Source of the DNA: Phocoena phocoena
Taxonomy: Eukaryota; Chordata; Mammalia; Artiodactyla; Phocoenidae
Direction of reading: 5' to 3'
NCBI RefSeq assembly: GCF_963924675.1
Contig: NC_089222.1
Span: 135,744,281-135,808,280, forward strand
Length of the DNA stretch: 64,000 nt
Both the position numbers and the translations under genes were made by a program. Positions within the stretch are counted from its first letter, which is position 1, and every line of letters begins with the position of its first letter. The notes under the pieces are model-generated. The model was not told the origin of the DNA and searched no databases. It saw only the letters and a program-made list of their open reading frames with translations. This document shows, in pieces, positions 1 to 12,519 of the stretch.

Positions 1-259
1 ATTTTAATCACAATTTTCTGTAATGGGACCTTTTTCTCACATAGTATATAGCGAGTTCCTCAAACATGTCAAGGATTTGATTTTATAGTGATACCTATCC
101 TTGTAGAAATTCTTCAAGGTCAGTTTGTTGGGTTGGTTTGCCGCTTCTGTAAACTCATGCCCAAGGTTTCTGGTTTGGAGGAAGAATCTTATTTTGTTGG
201 GTTTCCTAGAAGTAGGTGATAGAGAAATGGGAATCAGTTTTTAGCGGAGCAGGGAAAGT

Positions 260-380
260 CCAGGACTAGAAGACTTGATTCTCCATCTGGGGCTCCCAGC
301 TGTGTGGCCTAGACCAAGTCACTTGGCTTCCTTGGATACTGAACTCAGGTGGTCGTTCTCCCATCCACTCTGTCACAGTG
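260..380 (+). repeat. MIR-like fragment
   Basis: The stretch around 295-335 matches the MIR core: a GTGTGGCCTagaCCAAGTCACTTggCTTCC string resembling the consensus 'gtgaccttgggcaagtcactt'. It is diverged and short. A MIR is a pan-mammalian tRNA-derived SINE. Edges are not determined. Confidence 0.35.
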
Positions 381-974
381 GTCAAATGAAATCACCTCTG
401 AAGATGTGTTCTGTGGACAGTACTGGGTGTTGTGTGGTGCTGCTTTTAGTCATGTGGGGCGAGCAGCCTTGTGCAGGTTTGCTACACGTGATGGGCCCGA
501 GTAAAGTCACATCTGACGCCGGGCTTTCTTACTGCTTGTAAACCTTCTGCCGAGACGTGGCACAGACTGCACGCTTCTTTTGATTGCTTCACCTTGTTTT
601 GTGCTGGCGTTCAGCTTCTTGAGAGCACCTCTGAAGAGTGTGCCTGCGGCGTTGCTAGGCAACCTGAAATGCTCGGTGGCTTATTCCTCTCCGCAATCAT
701 AACAACAGTAAGCAGTGGAGACTGTGTGTATAACTTTTTTTTAAACTTAAATCAAACAAAGGGGTTTGGTTTTAATAGCAAGGCTATGAATCCTTTTGCC
801 TTTTTTTTTTTTTTTTTTTTAAGAGAAGCATATAAAATTTGGCCAAGAGTTATTAGCCAGGTTCTGTTATGGAAGGCACTGAACAGGGAGAGAAGTCAGT
901 TTCCTCATTATGTGCTTTCAGGGATGTACAGTAGGAATGCTTTCTTCTGCCCGCTTTCCAAGTAGAGGATTTGA

Positions 975-1082
975 CCTTGTTGAGGGCTAGTGTGACCAGC
1001 ATCCTGGAATTTGCATTTCTCACAGTGCGTGGGTAGCGCTGCTGCTGCTACTGTGAGGACCACGCTTTGAGAACTGCCGCAT
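975..1082 (+). repeat. MER5-type hAT-Charlie DNA transposon, 3' part
   Basis: The segment carries GGAATTTGCATTTCT, a GCTGCTGCTGCTA run and GAGGACCACGCTTTGAGAACTGC. These are the 3' half of the non-autonomous MER5A/MER5B consensus in order. The final TTTGAGAACtgC corresponds to its terminal inverted repeat. The 5' half is missing. The family is ancient and inactive. Confidence 0.6.
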
Positions 1083-1602
1083 TGATTCATCTGGTTTTCA
1101 GGCCTCTGTGTGCAGTGCTGGGGTCGGGTGGTACTCTCTCTCCTTCATGGGTAGAATAAGCTCAGATCTGGGAAGAGCTCACCTGGAATCAAGCCAGAGC
1201 TGCTGACAACCCCAGACCTACATTCCGGATTCCTGACAAGGTGCTGGTGCCCCATCAAGGGCTGTGTTGCCGTCACTTAGTTCATTTATAGTTAAGGATT
1301 TTACTTCTGGGTGGTTTTTCTGTTGGTTTGTATTTTTACTTTCAGACTCCTCAGAGAAGAAGAAGCAGCATCCTTAAAATATACCATACTGTGTCTATTA
1401 TACATCAACATAAAAAGGTGGTGCCTAGCCCCAGTGGGGGAGGTTCATGTTTTAAGTTTGCTTTTCTGAGGATAAATCAGTATCTGGTATTTATTTGCTT
1501 GAGGTAGTGTTTTCCAGAGTGTGGTCTCTGAAATGCTAGTGATACAGATATGCTCCACCAAAAATGGAGGGTGTGTGTGATCAGTCAGATGTGGGAAGCC
1601 TT

Positions 1603-1754
1603 AAAAAAAAAAAAAAAAAAGTGACTTTCCTGGCAGTCCACTGTTAAGACTCTGAGCTTCCGCTGCAGGGGGCGCGGGTTTGATCCCTGGTCGGGGAACT
1701 AAGATCCCACATGCCGCGCATACCGCACAACGCGGCCAAAAAAAAAAAAAAAAA
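1603..1754 (+). repeat. CHR-type tRNA-derived SINE with A-runs on both sides
   Basis: A short cetartiodactyl SINE with the tRNA-related head (TTTCCTGGCAGTCCACTGTTAAGACTC), a B-box region (GGTTTGATCCCTGGTCGGGGAACTAAG) and a poly-A tail from about 1738. It is flanked by a perfect 16-bp target-site duplication, AGATGTGGGAAGCCTT, at 1587-1602 and 1755-1770. Unusually, 18 A residues (1603-1620) separate the left duplication from the SINE head. It belongs to the CHR group typical of cetaceans and hippos and has no coding capacity. Confidence 0.9.
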
Positions 1755-2940
1755 AGATGTGGGAAGCCTTGCATGATCTAATCCTGGAAATTCACAACAC
1801 ACCTTAGCGTATAAATGGTGAGAAGCCTTTCCATAAGATGCCCTAGTTTGTCAATTTTACTTGACCATGTTACTTTGTTTTTGTAACACTCACTAATGTT
1901 CTTCACAGTGGCTTTTGGTAAATGAGACGAGGGGCTAGTGTAGTTGGGAATTCCCTGGTTTGGAGATTTAAAATTGAGTGGCGTGTCAGATGGCTGCATT
2001 GTGGAGCTTAAGTTAGTCTGATATTCCCTTAGCTGCAGCCAGTCCTCCCATAGTCACTAACCCCAGTGACGTTTGTAGTAGGCATTTTGTTCACTTGTCA
2101 AGTTCTTTTTGTGCACTGACATAGCCACAGAAGGCATTACAAGCATGTACAAAGGAGACTATGTGCCCCAGTGTGTTAGGTGCTGGGAAGGTTCACTTCT
2201 ATGAAGTGGTTGAGAAGAAACAGGGTGGACTTGTGTGTTATGCATTTATTAGCATTCAGAAGTCTTGGGCTCTTTTCAAACAGCCCTGGAGGCCGTGAAA
2301 CGTATCTGTAATTTTGGTGGGGCACTGGTTTGACTCCTGAGGTTGATATGTTGAGAGCCAGTTTTTTAACTGGCTAACGAGTGAGCCCTAGATGCCCTGC
2401 ATGAATCCACATTGCATTGTGGTCCTGTTGGTTTTAAGTGTTTGTTGCTTTTACATTTTGTGGGAAGAAATGGTATATCCTAGTGGCATTCCTAGGTCTC
2501 AGGATGGTTCTTAGGATCGTTGTGGTTCTTGATCTCAAGGAGTTTTCACTTGAATTAAAGACATGACTGCATATGGCTAACCTAGGCACCAGCCAAGGGG
2601 CTGTAAGTGCAGGGGCCCAGCACAGAACCGTCCCTCTGACCGAGGCTGACAGCCAGGCGTCTCTCTTGCACTTCCATCATGTTGAGTGACTGCCTCCCAT
2701 CTCACCTCCTTCCCCCGAATCCATACCCCTGCTACACACATGCCAAGCAGGCCTGCCCGAAAGAAGAATGGACTGAGAGAGTGCTTAGGGTAGGAGAGAT
2801 AGTGCTACTTTAGGGTTATTTGGGAAGCTTTCCAAAAGGAGGAGGTGGTACCTTGAAAATGGTACCTGGTGTTTATTATTATATCAAGCCTGTTACCAGT
2901 TTATGCCAAAAAAGATAATCATTATATTCCAAATATTAAC

Positions 2941-3070
2941 GTAGTCAGTCCTGACTTTGGGAACAGGTTACATTCCAGGAATTTGTAAGTTTATTGTTTA
3001 TAACTGGGAACCTGTTTTCCCATTGGAACAACTTGATGGTTAAGTTCCCAGGCTGATCCACAGAAACTTA
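2941..3070. repeat. Possible degraded DNA transposon
   Basis: The motif series 'GTCAGTCCTGACTTTGGGAACAGGTTACATTCCAGGAA ... AACTGGGAACCTGTTTTCCCATTGGAACAA' resembles ancient pogo/Tigger-like non-autonomous elements I remember, but I cannot assign a family and see no clear terminal repeats. It may be simple intron sequence. Confidence 0.25.
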
Positions 3071-6000
3071 CTTAAACGCATAATCTCTGAGGGTCAATAG
3101 AATTGGACGAGTCATTTATGTCCCCTAGTGACAGGGAAGAGTTGACCGGATGCCCTCTTGCTGTTTGGGCCAGGTTGGGATGGTTGGGAAGTTTGGGTCT
3201 TCGGACCGTTTTTCCCGACAGAGGCTTCTGGCCTCACTCACCACCCATTTCACGAGGCAGCGTCTGTGAACCACTGGAGCATGATTAGGAGCTGGGGGTA
3301 GAGTGGGGGGTTGGGGGTGGGGAATGGTCTTAGAGGGGCTGGGATTTATTCTCAGCTCTGGATTTGCTTTGGTCTCCTGGGGGCCCCCCCAGATTATCTT
3401 TCCTTTGTGCTTTCACATGCTCACCTTCGTACCCTCATCAACTCTCTGGGAAAGGCAAGGTGGTTGTTGTGGAAAATTCTTTCTGTATTCCTTGGTGTCT
3501 AAAAGGGGACAGTGTTACACAGGCAGAAGGGAGTAAGTGCTCATTTAGACCCTTGCTCAGAAGAGGCAGGTTTTTACTGAATCACAGTATCAGTCACCCT
3601 CTGCCAGAACTGCCTTAGCATCTTCCTCCAGGGCTGCACAGACTGATTTAAGGCTCTCTTTCCACTAGATGGGGCTGGACTGAGACTAAGAGGGATTTCT
3701 GGTGCAGGAGAGGGAACCTTAGAAGAAACCGTAGTCTATAATGCAGCGATGGGCTTGTGCCTGTTTGTAAAAGGATGCCCCAGATTGCTTTGACTGTTTT
3801 TACCACCTCTGCTTTCACTGCAGTGCGATTGGGCTGACTTCAGAATGTGTGTGTATGAGAACTCTTAAGTAGTGAAGGAGGTTTTTCTTGCCTGTTTTGT
3901 CCCTCCTTTGTCTGTTCTCATGTGTTTAAAATGTGAATAGGTGCTTATAGCAAAGATCTGCGGGCCTACATATAAGACACCCTTCTGTTTACGGGTAAGC
4001 AGAATGATAAAAATAACTGGCTCTATGGTGAATCAGTGGAATTTTACTGACTTGCTCTCCAAATGTGTCTGCAGCTAACTCCAAGAGTGCTGGCACCCTC
4101 TCTAGAGGAGATTGATTCTCCTCTGTAGTTTTCCCGTTAGCTAACGTTTCTATGTTCTTGTGCTTTCCTGCCAGCATTAAGTCCAGGCCCGCATCCTGAC
4201 CCCATTCTTGTGTGTAGGTGCTTCACGATGGGGTTTCAGGGCAGGGCTGCTGTGGCCTTGGAGGTTTCCTTTTAGTGGCAGTGTCCCAAGATTTGTAAGA
4301 ATTCTGCAGCAGGTTTGGTAGTTTTTAAAATGTATGAGACCCAACGGATTTTAAAAAAGGAATGGGGCTTTTCCATGCAGAGGCTGTCTTGGTTTTAAGG
4401 AGAATAATTCACTGCTTCAGTGAAGCCTGAATCCAGCAAGGTTTAACCGATACAGTCTAGGAACTCGCATTCAAACGGATCTGTTTCCTATGTTCCAAAA
4501 GGCTTGAAGAGGCTTCCTGGCTACAAATCCCTCTCCTCTCCCTCCCCCACCCCACTCACGGGGAGCCACTGAGCGCTTCAGTGGAAATTTCCACTCATCT
4601 GCGAGGGGGAGGGCGAGGCTGTGAGTGAGTGTGTGACTGAGAGAGACAGACAAAGAAAACTCACATTCAAGCAGGCACTTTCTATGGACAACTTGTAACT
4701 GTAGGGTGAAGACGGAAGTGAAATAAAAACCAAATAGAACCTTTAGCGTTTAGGTGCATTGCAAGAAGCCACTCGGGTGGGTGAGGGCTGGCAGGCTGCA
4801 GAGCCTTGTGTCAGGAGGCCACTGAGTGGTTTGCTGGTCTTGTTGCCTAGAGAGGAGGGCAGAAAGGACGCCGAGGGCTGCTGGCTCCCTCGAGAAGCTG
4901 AGCTGGGGATGGAGTATGCTTGGTGGCACTGGGCTCAGTCTGTCCTGGGCAAGCCCTTTCTCTGGGTCTTCTCAGATCTCTTTGGGGTTTCAGTCATGTA
5001 GTGGAGAGTTTTGTAGTGCGTGTCTTAAGAAATATAGAAAGGGTTAACTGTCACCTTCAAGACCACGTGGGCAGTTCTGCCTACGAGATGGTTCCCTGTT
5101 CCTCCAACTTTTGAACATGGGACTGTGATGAGAAATGCACTAGTGTACTGAACCTTTTTTTGTCCTTTCTCTCCTTGCCGGTATCCATCATTTCCTTGCT
5201 TCTACTTCTGCAGCGTTGGTGTCACCTAAAATCCAAGTGCTTTTCTATAGAAAAGAGAGAAGCTGATGTCTACCTTGCGGATGAATTGATTCTATAATGA
5301 GAACCACATGTGGGACAAAACACCTTGAAATGTCAACATCACTGGGTTTTGTGCTGAAGGCGAGAGCAGTGCTACCCTGGCTACCTGGTGTGCAGAACCA
5401 TTTCACTGGTGCTACTGAACATGTAGTTGGAGGTGCTGGGAATGTAGACTGTAATTAGATTTGAGATTGCTAAACTGGATTTTTCCAAAATGATTGGTTC
5501 ATATATTGATTTAATCACTGATTAGAGTAAATGTGGAGAATGGAAAACTGGCTATTTGGAGAACTTGATTTTTTTTTTTTTCCTTATTTGAATGTCAGCT
5601 TTTGGGCATGTCTAGGCAGTTGTAATTATAGTCATAATTGTAAACTACCTTGAGTGAGGAGCTTATCCCGAGAATGGAGATACGAGTCTACATGTTAGAC
5701 GTGTTACAACGTTTGGTCTTGTGTTTTGATTCTGCGTAGCTAGGTTAGGGGAAGAAGCAAACATTGTTATCTCATTGTGGGATAAAGGTGGAGCAGATTC
5801 CTCTGGAGATACCGAGCCCCTCTTTTGGCCCCCTTCCTTGAACAGCAGCTCGTCTGTATTTCAGAATGGCTTCTCCACGGCAGATTTCAGTGGGATGTAG
5901 GGAGTTCTGAGGTTGTTTTGTCAACCTAATTCCTATTTTTGCAGGTCTGTTATGGACCTGTGTTGTCATGGGAAAGGGATCTTTGCAGGCATCAGAAGCT

Positions 6001-6087
6001 GCCCAGACCTACAACTCCAAGTAGGCTGTTTCTGGGCTTCACTTCTCGTTGTCATTCCTTAGGTCACCTGTGGTTAGAAAACCCCAC

Positions 6088-6170
6088 TAATGTGTACAAA
6101 ATAGGTAACTAACAAGAACCTGCTGTATAAAAAAATAAATAAAATGAAATTCAAAAATTCAAAAAGTAAA
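6088..6170 (+). repeat. Very short L1 3' tip
   Basis: The string AACTAACAAGAACCTGCTGTATAA followed by an (AAATAAAT) tail is the end of the cetartiodactyl L1 3'UTR. Near-matching flanks (AGAAAACCCCA at about 6077 and GAAAAACCCA at 6171) could be the target-site duplication. This would be a severely 5'-truncated insertion of about 80 bp. Confidence 0.5.
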
Positions 6171-6622
6171 GAAAAACCCAGTAGCTAGGAGTCAGGTGTC
6201 CATGACCGCCGCGTCATTTCCACAGTCTCCTGCGGGACTGGGAGATGTGTGCAGGTCTTGGAAGCCTGGGTTTCTGCTAGCACTGTGGCCCTTGTGACTT
6301 CTCTCCCCAGCTGAACTTAATGTTCCAGGGGGTCAAGGCCATGTGTACCTCATCTTTTTAGTCTCCTGAGGTTTGCCCATAGTAGATGTTCATTGATGGT
6401 TAAGTTTGTCCAAGATAAATCAGTGAGAAGAAGAATATATCCTGGCAGTAACCAAGAATTGGTCAGTGCATCTCTGTGTGGGAAAGCCTTAAAGGACTAT
6501 TGACCTGTGTGCTTGGGCCGCTAAGGCAGATAGAGATTGTCCTGGACTCCTGCTTGTTTCCCTCACAGTGGGGAGGGACAGCTTGGTTCCCTGGAGGGAG
6601 ATGTGGAGGTAAGAGGTTAGCT

Positions 6623-6862
6623 ATTATTTAAAATTAATTTGCCCAGGCTCTAGGCATGTGGGCTTCAGTAGTTGTGGCACACGGGCTCAGTAGTTGTGGC
6701 TCGTGGGCTCAGTAGTTGTGGCTCATGGGCTCTAGAGCACAGGCTCAGTAGTTGTGGGCTTAGTTGCTCAGCGGCATGTGGGATCTTCCTGCATCAGGGC
6801 TCAAACCCGTGTCCCCTGCATTGGCGGTTAGATTCTTAACCACTGCGCCACCAGGGAAGTCC
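6623..6862 (-). repeat. CHR SINE (long type), antisense
   Basis: Read on the minus strand it has the tRNA-like head (GGACTTCCCTGGTGGCGCAG at the 6862 end), the box around 6790-6815, and the AACTACTGAGCC repeats of the long CHR body. It is bounded by a 12-bp target-site duplication AAGAGGTTAGCT at 6611-6622 and 6863-6874. The body lacks the final GAAGACCCAAC-type tail seen in full copies, so it is 3'-shortened. Confidence 0.9.
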
Positions 6863-7334
6863 AAGAGGTTAGCTTTTAACTGTGAATGTAAGGTTAGCTT
6901 TCAACTCTGAATACAGTAAGATCTGCCCATCTCTGAGCCACTCCTAGCCCCTTCTCTGTCTTGGTGGTGTTTCCTTTTTGTGGAAATTTCCACAGTGCAA
7001 TAAGGAGCATGGGAGTAGAAGCAGTCTTGCCCACATGCGCCCCAGGCGTAGATCAACAGTGTGATAAGCATGAAATGACTGTCACAGCTGTGGCTGTGGG
7101 CACTAACCCATTTGCATCTTGGCCAGTGCTTTTGTTTGGGTTTGGTTGCTGGATGAGTGTCCTGACTGGTAGAGGGAAGGCAGAGTAGCTAAAAGAAGGT
7201 AAAGGCTGGAGGGGTTTTGGTAGTAACAGAGCCTCCTGAAGCCAAGCTTAGGATTCCCAGACCTTTTTCTAGTGCTTTTCTTTATCCTTGAGAAACCTTC
7301 AGAATGCCAATTGCTGGCTAGCAAGAGATGTAGT

Positions 7335-7450
7335 TGACAGAGTGGGAGCTGAGGGGTCTGGAGTCTGGATCCTGCCTCTCCCTTTGTGACCTGGTGCAGA
7401 TCAGTTCCCTTGAAAGCAGCAGAAGGGGTTGGACTGCGTCGTCTTCACGA
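7335..7450 (+). repeat. MIR-like fragment
   Basis: The stretch GTCTGGATCCTGCCTCTCCCTTTGTGACCTGG followed by a diverged 'cagttccctt' resembles the MIR core in the + orientation. It is weakly conserved and its edges are unclear. Confidence 0.35.
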
Positions 7451-7529
7451 TCCTCTCCCCCTTCACTGGGGTTCTGTAACCCAGTGATCCCAAAGTTCTC
7501 TGTGGCTTCTTATGTCCTGGAGTCAAAAG

Positions 7530-7660
7530 ATGTACTCTTAGAATCCTGGCTGAGGCAGCTTAGTAACTGAGTGACCTTGAACTAACGACTTAATCATTAT
7601 AAAATTCAAAGGGATAATGTATAGGAAACCACTTTGAACAGTGCTAGTTGTTGCTGGAGA
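7530..7660 (+). repeat. MIR SINE fragment
   Basis: GAGTGACCTTGAACTAACGACTTAATC and the following ATAAAATTCAAAGGGATAATGTATAGG match the MIR core and downstream part ('tgtgaccttgggcaagttacttaa ... taaaatgggataat') in order. Ancient, non-coding. Confidence 0.5.
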
Positions 7661-8709
7661 GAAGGCTGCTGGGCCCACACCAGCACCCAGCACCACTTCC
7701 TCTTGCACTTCCTGAGTTGCCGCATGGAGTGGAGCTTCCACTTCCTCCTCCTCTCCCTCCGGAACTGTTTAAAAGAAAGTTCTATCTAAGACACTTGCCT
7801 TTATATTTCTGAAATAATATCTGGCCTCTAGTTTACATCCTTGGGTATTCTTTTTACCCTTATCACAAAATGGTATCCAAAAAGCTTTGGGTTATTTCTT
7901 AGCATTATTTGGTGAATGCCAGTGTATGGAGGATACTGCTCAGGAAGACTGCACGATAACTGATTTGTGGGCAGATGAGTTGCTTGTTGGCTATCGTAAA
8001 CACACTCTCTCTTAGAAACATGTTTAGACTCAGAGGCTAGCCCACAAAAATACCTCTGTGGTGTAGAAGAATGGAAAATGGAAGAAGACAATGCTTGCTG
8101 AACCCCAGATATGGTATCTGAGTAACTTGAATACTTGACCGTAAAGATGGGCAGGCTTAACTCACTAGAGCAAGAGACACCTGTGTACCCTCTGGTGGGG
8201 GGAATGTGGAGCATTTACAGGGCTGGCAGTGGTAACTGTGCCCAGAGCATGTCAGGCCCTCGCTAAGCATTTCCCTCCATATGTTACCCTGTGTAATAGA
8301 TGGCATTTCACAGTGCACTGCCTCCGGCTATCAGGGCTTAAAGTGGAGTAAAGCAAAAGAGGAAGACACTTCTAGGGAAACTAGACGAAAAGCAAGGAAA
8401 GAGGAAGGATCTCAGAGAGGACATATATGTGTTTAAAGAAAAACTGCTGCTATAGAATGAAGTATTGTGGGATGTTAACAGACAGAGGGTGAGGTCATAA
8501 CTTGTCCATGGTAGCTAGGCAAGACATTTTGATGTATACTGGATGAAAGAACAAATGGATAAAAAAAGGGAAGAGAGATGCTGGAGGCCATGTTGAATGA
8601 GAGCATTCCCAGCCCTGGCCACCAGGCAGCCATAATTATTGGGGGTTGGAGGAGTGGGAAAAGTGCTGAGAGTTGACAAGGAGAAGGTAATTTAAGGTCG
8701 ATTACACTT

Positions 8710-9065
8710 TTTTTTTTAAACATCTTTATTGGAGTATAGTTGCTTTACAATGGTGTGTTATTTTCTGCTTTATAACAAAGTGAATCAGTTATACATATAC
8801 ATACGTTCCCATATCTCTTCCCTCTGTGTCTCCCTCCCTCCCACCCTCCCTATCCCACCGCTCCAGGTGGTCACGAAGCACCGAGCTGATCTCCTTGTGC
8901 TATGCAGCTGCTTCCCACTAGCTATCTGTTTTACTTTTGGTAGTGTATATATGTCCATGCCACTCTCTCACTTTGTCACAGCTTACCCTTCCCCCTCCCC
9001 ATATCCTCAAGTCCATGCTCTAGTAGGTCTGTGTCTTTATTCCCATCTTACCCCTAGGTGCTTCA
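8710..9065 (-). repeat. 5'-truncated L1 3' end (cetartiodactyl type), antisense
   Basis: The left edge is a T-run (the poly-A tail read backwards), then CATCTTTATTGGAGTATAGTTG, which is the complement of the L1 3' terminus with its AATAAAG signal. The rest is the L1 3'UTR reversed, including the G-rich tract seen as CCCTCCCACCCTCCC. The same segment ends the L1 at 41280-46004 in the opposite orientation. A 7-bp candidate duplication TACACTT lies at 8703-8709 and 9066-9072. The ORF2 sequence is absent. Confidence 0.85.
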
Positions 9066-9351
9066 TACACTTATTTTTTAGGCTCTAATTCAGATCCTTA
9101 CTCAAGGTAAGTAATCAATAATTAACCATTGAACAAATGAGCAGTTCTTAAGTTGGGTGATTGCTACTGTAGTGCCTGCTTTGTGGAGTAGAAATAAACA
9201 AGTAGAATTAAACCTTGGAAGATTTGGCCAGGTTGGTGTGTAATTTTCAGAGTAAGCCCAAATTGTGGTCTCATTGTTGAGCACACGTGCAAGTCAGTGA
9301 TCAAGAAGTTTGCCAGGTCGTGGAGGAATTGGCATTTTTATTTCATTTCTT

Positions 9352-9560
9352 CGTTGTTGTTATTTTTTGCGGTACGCAGGCCTCTCACTGTCGTGGTCTC
9401 TCCCGTTGCGGAGCACAGGCTCCGGACGCGCAGGCTCAGCGGCCACGGCTCACGGGCCTAGCCGCTCCGCGGCATGTGGGATCCTCCCGGACCGGGGCAC
9501 GAACCCGTGTCCCCTGCATCGGCAGGCGGACTCCCAACCACTGCGCCACCAGGGAAGTCC
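9352..9560 (-). repeat. Short GC-rich CHR SINE, antisense
   Basis: On the minus strand it reads head GGACTTCCCTGGTGGCGCAG, B-box GGTTCGTGCCCCGGTCCGGG, then the GC-rich AGCGGCTAGGCCCGTGAGCC body and a short A-rich tail. The 15-bp target-site duplication TTTATTTCATTTCTT is at 9337-9351 and 9561-9575 and is perfect, so the insertion is fairly young. This is the roughly 200-bp CHR subfamily; other copies are at 22552, 35627 and 36782. Confidence 0.92.
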
Positions 9561-9689
9561 TTTATTTCATTTCTTGAAAAACCCTCGGCGTCTTCATCAG
9601 CTGTAGTTACTCCTCATCACCACCACTCTATATCGAGTCATTCACCAAGTCCTGCTCATTCAACTTCTACATACCACTTCAAAATCCAC

Positions 9690-12290
9690 AGCTTTGTAGA
9701 GGTATAAATGACACACAAACTGCACATATATGTAAACCCATGAAATCACCACAATCAGGATGATAAACTGGTCACCCCTAAAGTTTCCTCCTGCCTCCTG
9801 TGATCCTTCCTTCCACTTATCCGCCATCTGATCTCCTTTCTTTCACTATAGATTAGCTTATATTTTCTAAAATCTTATTTAGATAGAATCAGGCAGTATG
9901 TACTCTTTTTTACTCTAGTTTCTTTTACTCAGCGAAATTATTATGAGATTCATCAGTGGTATGTATTAATAGTTTATTCCTTTTTATTGCTGAGTAGTAT
10001 GCCATTTTATGGATATACTACAGTTTGCTTATCAGTTTACATGTTAATGGATATTTGTGTTATTTCCAGTTTCGGGTTGTTACAAGTAAAGCTGCTATGA
10101 ACATCGATGTAGAAGTTGTTCTGTGGGCACATGCTTTAATTTTCTTGGGTAAACCTAGGAATGGAATGGCTTGATCTTAATGGCAGGTGTATGTTTAACT
10201 TTTTAAGAGACTGCCACACTGGTTTCCAAAGTTGGTTGTATCATTCTGCATTCCCACCAGCAGTGTATGAGAGTGTCAGTTCCTCTACATGCTCACCACA
10301 CTTGGTATGGTCATTTTTTAGCCATTCTAGTAGGTAACTCTTTGTGGTTTTAGTTTGCATTTCTCTAACGACTAGTGGTATTAAGCATCTTTTCATATGC
10401 TTCTTCGCCATTGTATATCTTCAGTGAAATGCCTTTTCAAATTTTATGTCCATTTTTAAAAATTGTTTTTTTAATTAAACTTTGAGAGTTTTTAATATTC
10501 TAGAAATAAGTCCTTTATCAAATATGAGTTTGCAAGTCCCAGTGCATGGCTTGTCTTCTTATTATCTTAAGAGTATCTTTCAAAGAGCAGTTTTTAATTT
10601 TGATGAAGTCTAAAATATCAAATTTTTCTTTTATGGATTGTGCTTTTGGTGTCATGTCTAAGGAATCTTTGCTTAACCCAAGGTCACAAGGATTTTCTCC
10701 TGTGTTTTCTTCTAGTTTTCTAGCTTTGTGTTTTATGTTTAGATTTGGGTTCTAGTTTGAGTTAATTTTTGTATATGGTACAAGCATGGATCAAAGAGCT
10801 CATTTTTTTGCCTGTGGATATCAAATTGTTCCAGCACCTTTTGTTGAAAGGACTGTCCTTTCTTTACTGAATTGCCTTTGCACCTTTGTGCAATTTTGTT
10901 TAAAATCTTTTCATTTATGTTTATGAGGGATGTTGGTCTGTTTTTTTCTTTTCTTGTAGTGTCTTTGTGTGGTCTTGGTACCAGGGTAATGCTGACTTCA
11001 CAGGACAAGTTCAAAAGTGTTGTCCTACTTTCCAGACCAATTTGTATCAGAATTGGTATTTTTTTCTTAAACATTTGGTAGAGTTTGCCAGTGAAACCAT
11101 TTGTGCCTACAGTTATCCTTGTGGGAAGGTTTTTAACTACAAATTTAATTTCTTTGATAGATATAGAGCTATTCAGGTCATCTGTTCCTTTTTGAGTGAG
11201 TTTTGATAGTTTGTATTTTTCAAGGAATTTCAGTTAGGTTGTCAATTTATTGCAAAAGTTTTTTTTATGATATTCCCTTACCATTCTTTTAATATCTGTA
11301 AACTTTGTAGTCGTTTCACCTTTCTCATTCCTAAGTACCGGTAATTTGTATCTTATCTCTTTTTACTGATCAATCCGATTGGAATTGTATCAGTTTTATT
11401 GATCTCAGTGAACTAGTATTTGGTTTCACTGATGTTCTCTATTGTTTTTCCTGCTTCAGGGATTTGTGCTCTGATTTTTATTATTTTCTTTTTTGGTCTT
11501 ACTTTGCATTTAATTTGCTCTTCTTTTCCTAGTTTCTTAAGGTGGAAGCTGAGGTCATTGATTTGAGGCCCTTCTTCTGGTCTTACATAGATGTTTAGTG
11601 CTGTAAGTTTACTGCTAAGTACTGCTTTAGTGGCATTCTCCAAATTTGATGTGTTGTTTTCATTTTCATTCAATTCAAAGTATTTTGTAATTTCCCTTTT
11701 GATTTCTTCTTTGACCCATAGGTTATTTAGATGTATGTTTAGTTTCCAAGTATTTGGAGATTTTCTCAAGATTTTTCTGTATGACTCGAATCCCTTTAGA
11801 TGTATTGAAAATGAACCCATATTCTGGGCTCATTTTATGGCCAGAATATGGTCGTCCTTGGTAAATGTTTTGTATGCCCTTGAGAACCAATATGTATCTT
11901 GCTGTTGTTGGGTGGAGGGGTCTATAAATGTCAGATCCAGTTGGTTGAGGGTGGTGTTTGCTTCTTCTCTAACCTTGCTGGTTTTCTGTATACTAGGTCT
12001 GTTGATTACTGAGAGGAATGTTAAGAGTTTCCACCTATAATTGTGGATTTGTCTCTTTCTCTTTTCAGTTCTGTTAGTTTTTACTTTCTGGATGTTGTGG
12101 CTCTGTTATCTGTAAGTACACATTTAGGAATTTTGTGTCTTCTTGGTGAACCCATCGTTAAGTATTGTCTCTTTTTTCCCCTGATAATTTTGTTTTGCTC
12201 AGAAGTCTCCTTTGTCTGATATTACTGTAGCCACTTCAACTCTCTTTTGGTTAGTGTTTTTGCATGATATATATTTTTCTGTGTTTAACT
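9690..12290 (-). repeat. Old L1 (L1MA/L1MB-like), antisense, internally deleted
   Basis: Reading left to right it holds the reversed 3'UTR and ORF2 C-terminus (for example ATTCCCACCAGCAGTGTATGAG at about 10250 and TTTTGGTGTCATGTCTAAGGAA at about 10647), then reversed ORF2 further upstream. The minus-strand frame at 11413-11820 translates to recognisable L1 ORF2 sequence (a stretch like 'SKLTALNIYVRPEEG'). Around 10900-10930 the C-terminal part jumps to a more N-terminal part, so more than a kilobase of ORF2, including most of the reverse transcriptase, is deleted. Many stops; a pseudogenised fossil within the MRPS6 intron. Edges are uncertain by about 50 bp. Confidence 0.85.
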
Positions 12291-12519
12291 TTTAATTATT
12301 TTTACTTGAATAACTTTCCCACTAGGCTTGTGAATGGTCACATGGGAAGTTGGGAATTTTTCATATGAGTTTTGAACCCTCTCCTTGTGTAGAACTACAC
12401 AAAATGCCATACTTTTTCTAATAACGTTCTTCCTTGCTGAATTTGTTCATTTCTACTTTGGTCTTTCCTGCTTTCTGTGAGAATTCCACCTTTCATGCCA
12501 ACACACCACTGTGAAATAT

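Noticed and set aside
797..822. Poly-T run of about 22 bases as a possible SINE or processed pseudogene tail
   Set aside because: No SINE or cDNA-like sequence adjoins it and no duplicated flanks were found. The same holds for the T-run at 17405-17428.
9287..9606. Nearly 100-codon arginine-rich frames repeated at several loci (also near 22516, 23989, 35645, 36698)
   Set aside because: These are translations of CHR SINEs; the similar peptides reflect shared repeat DNA, not a protein family.
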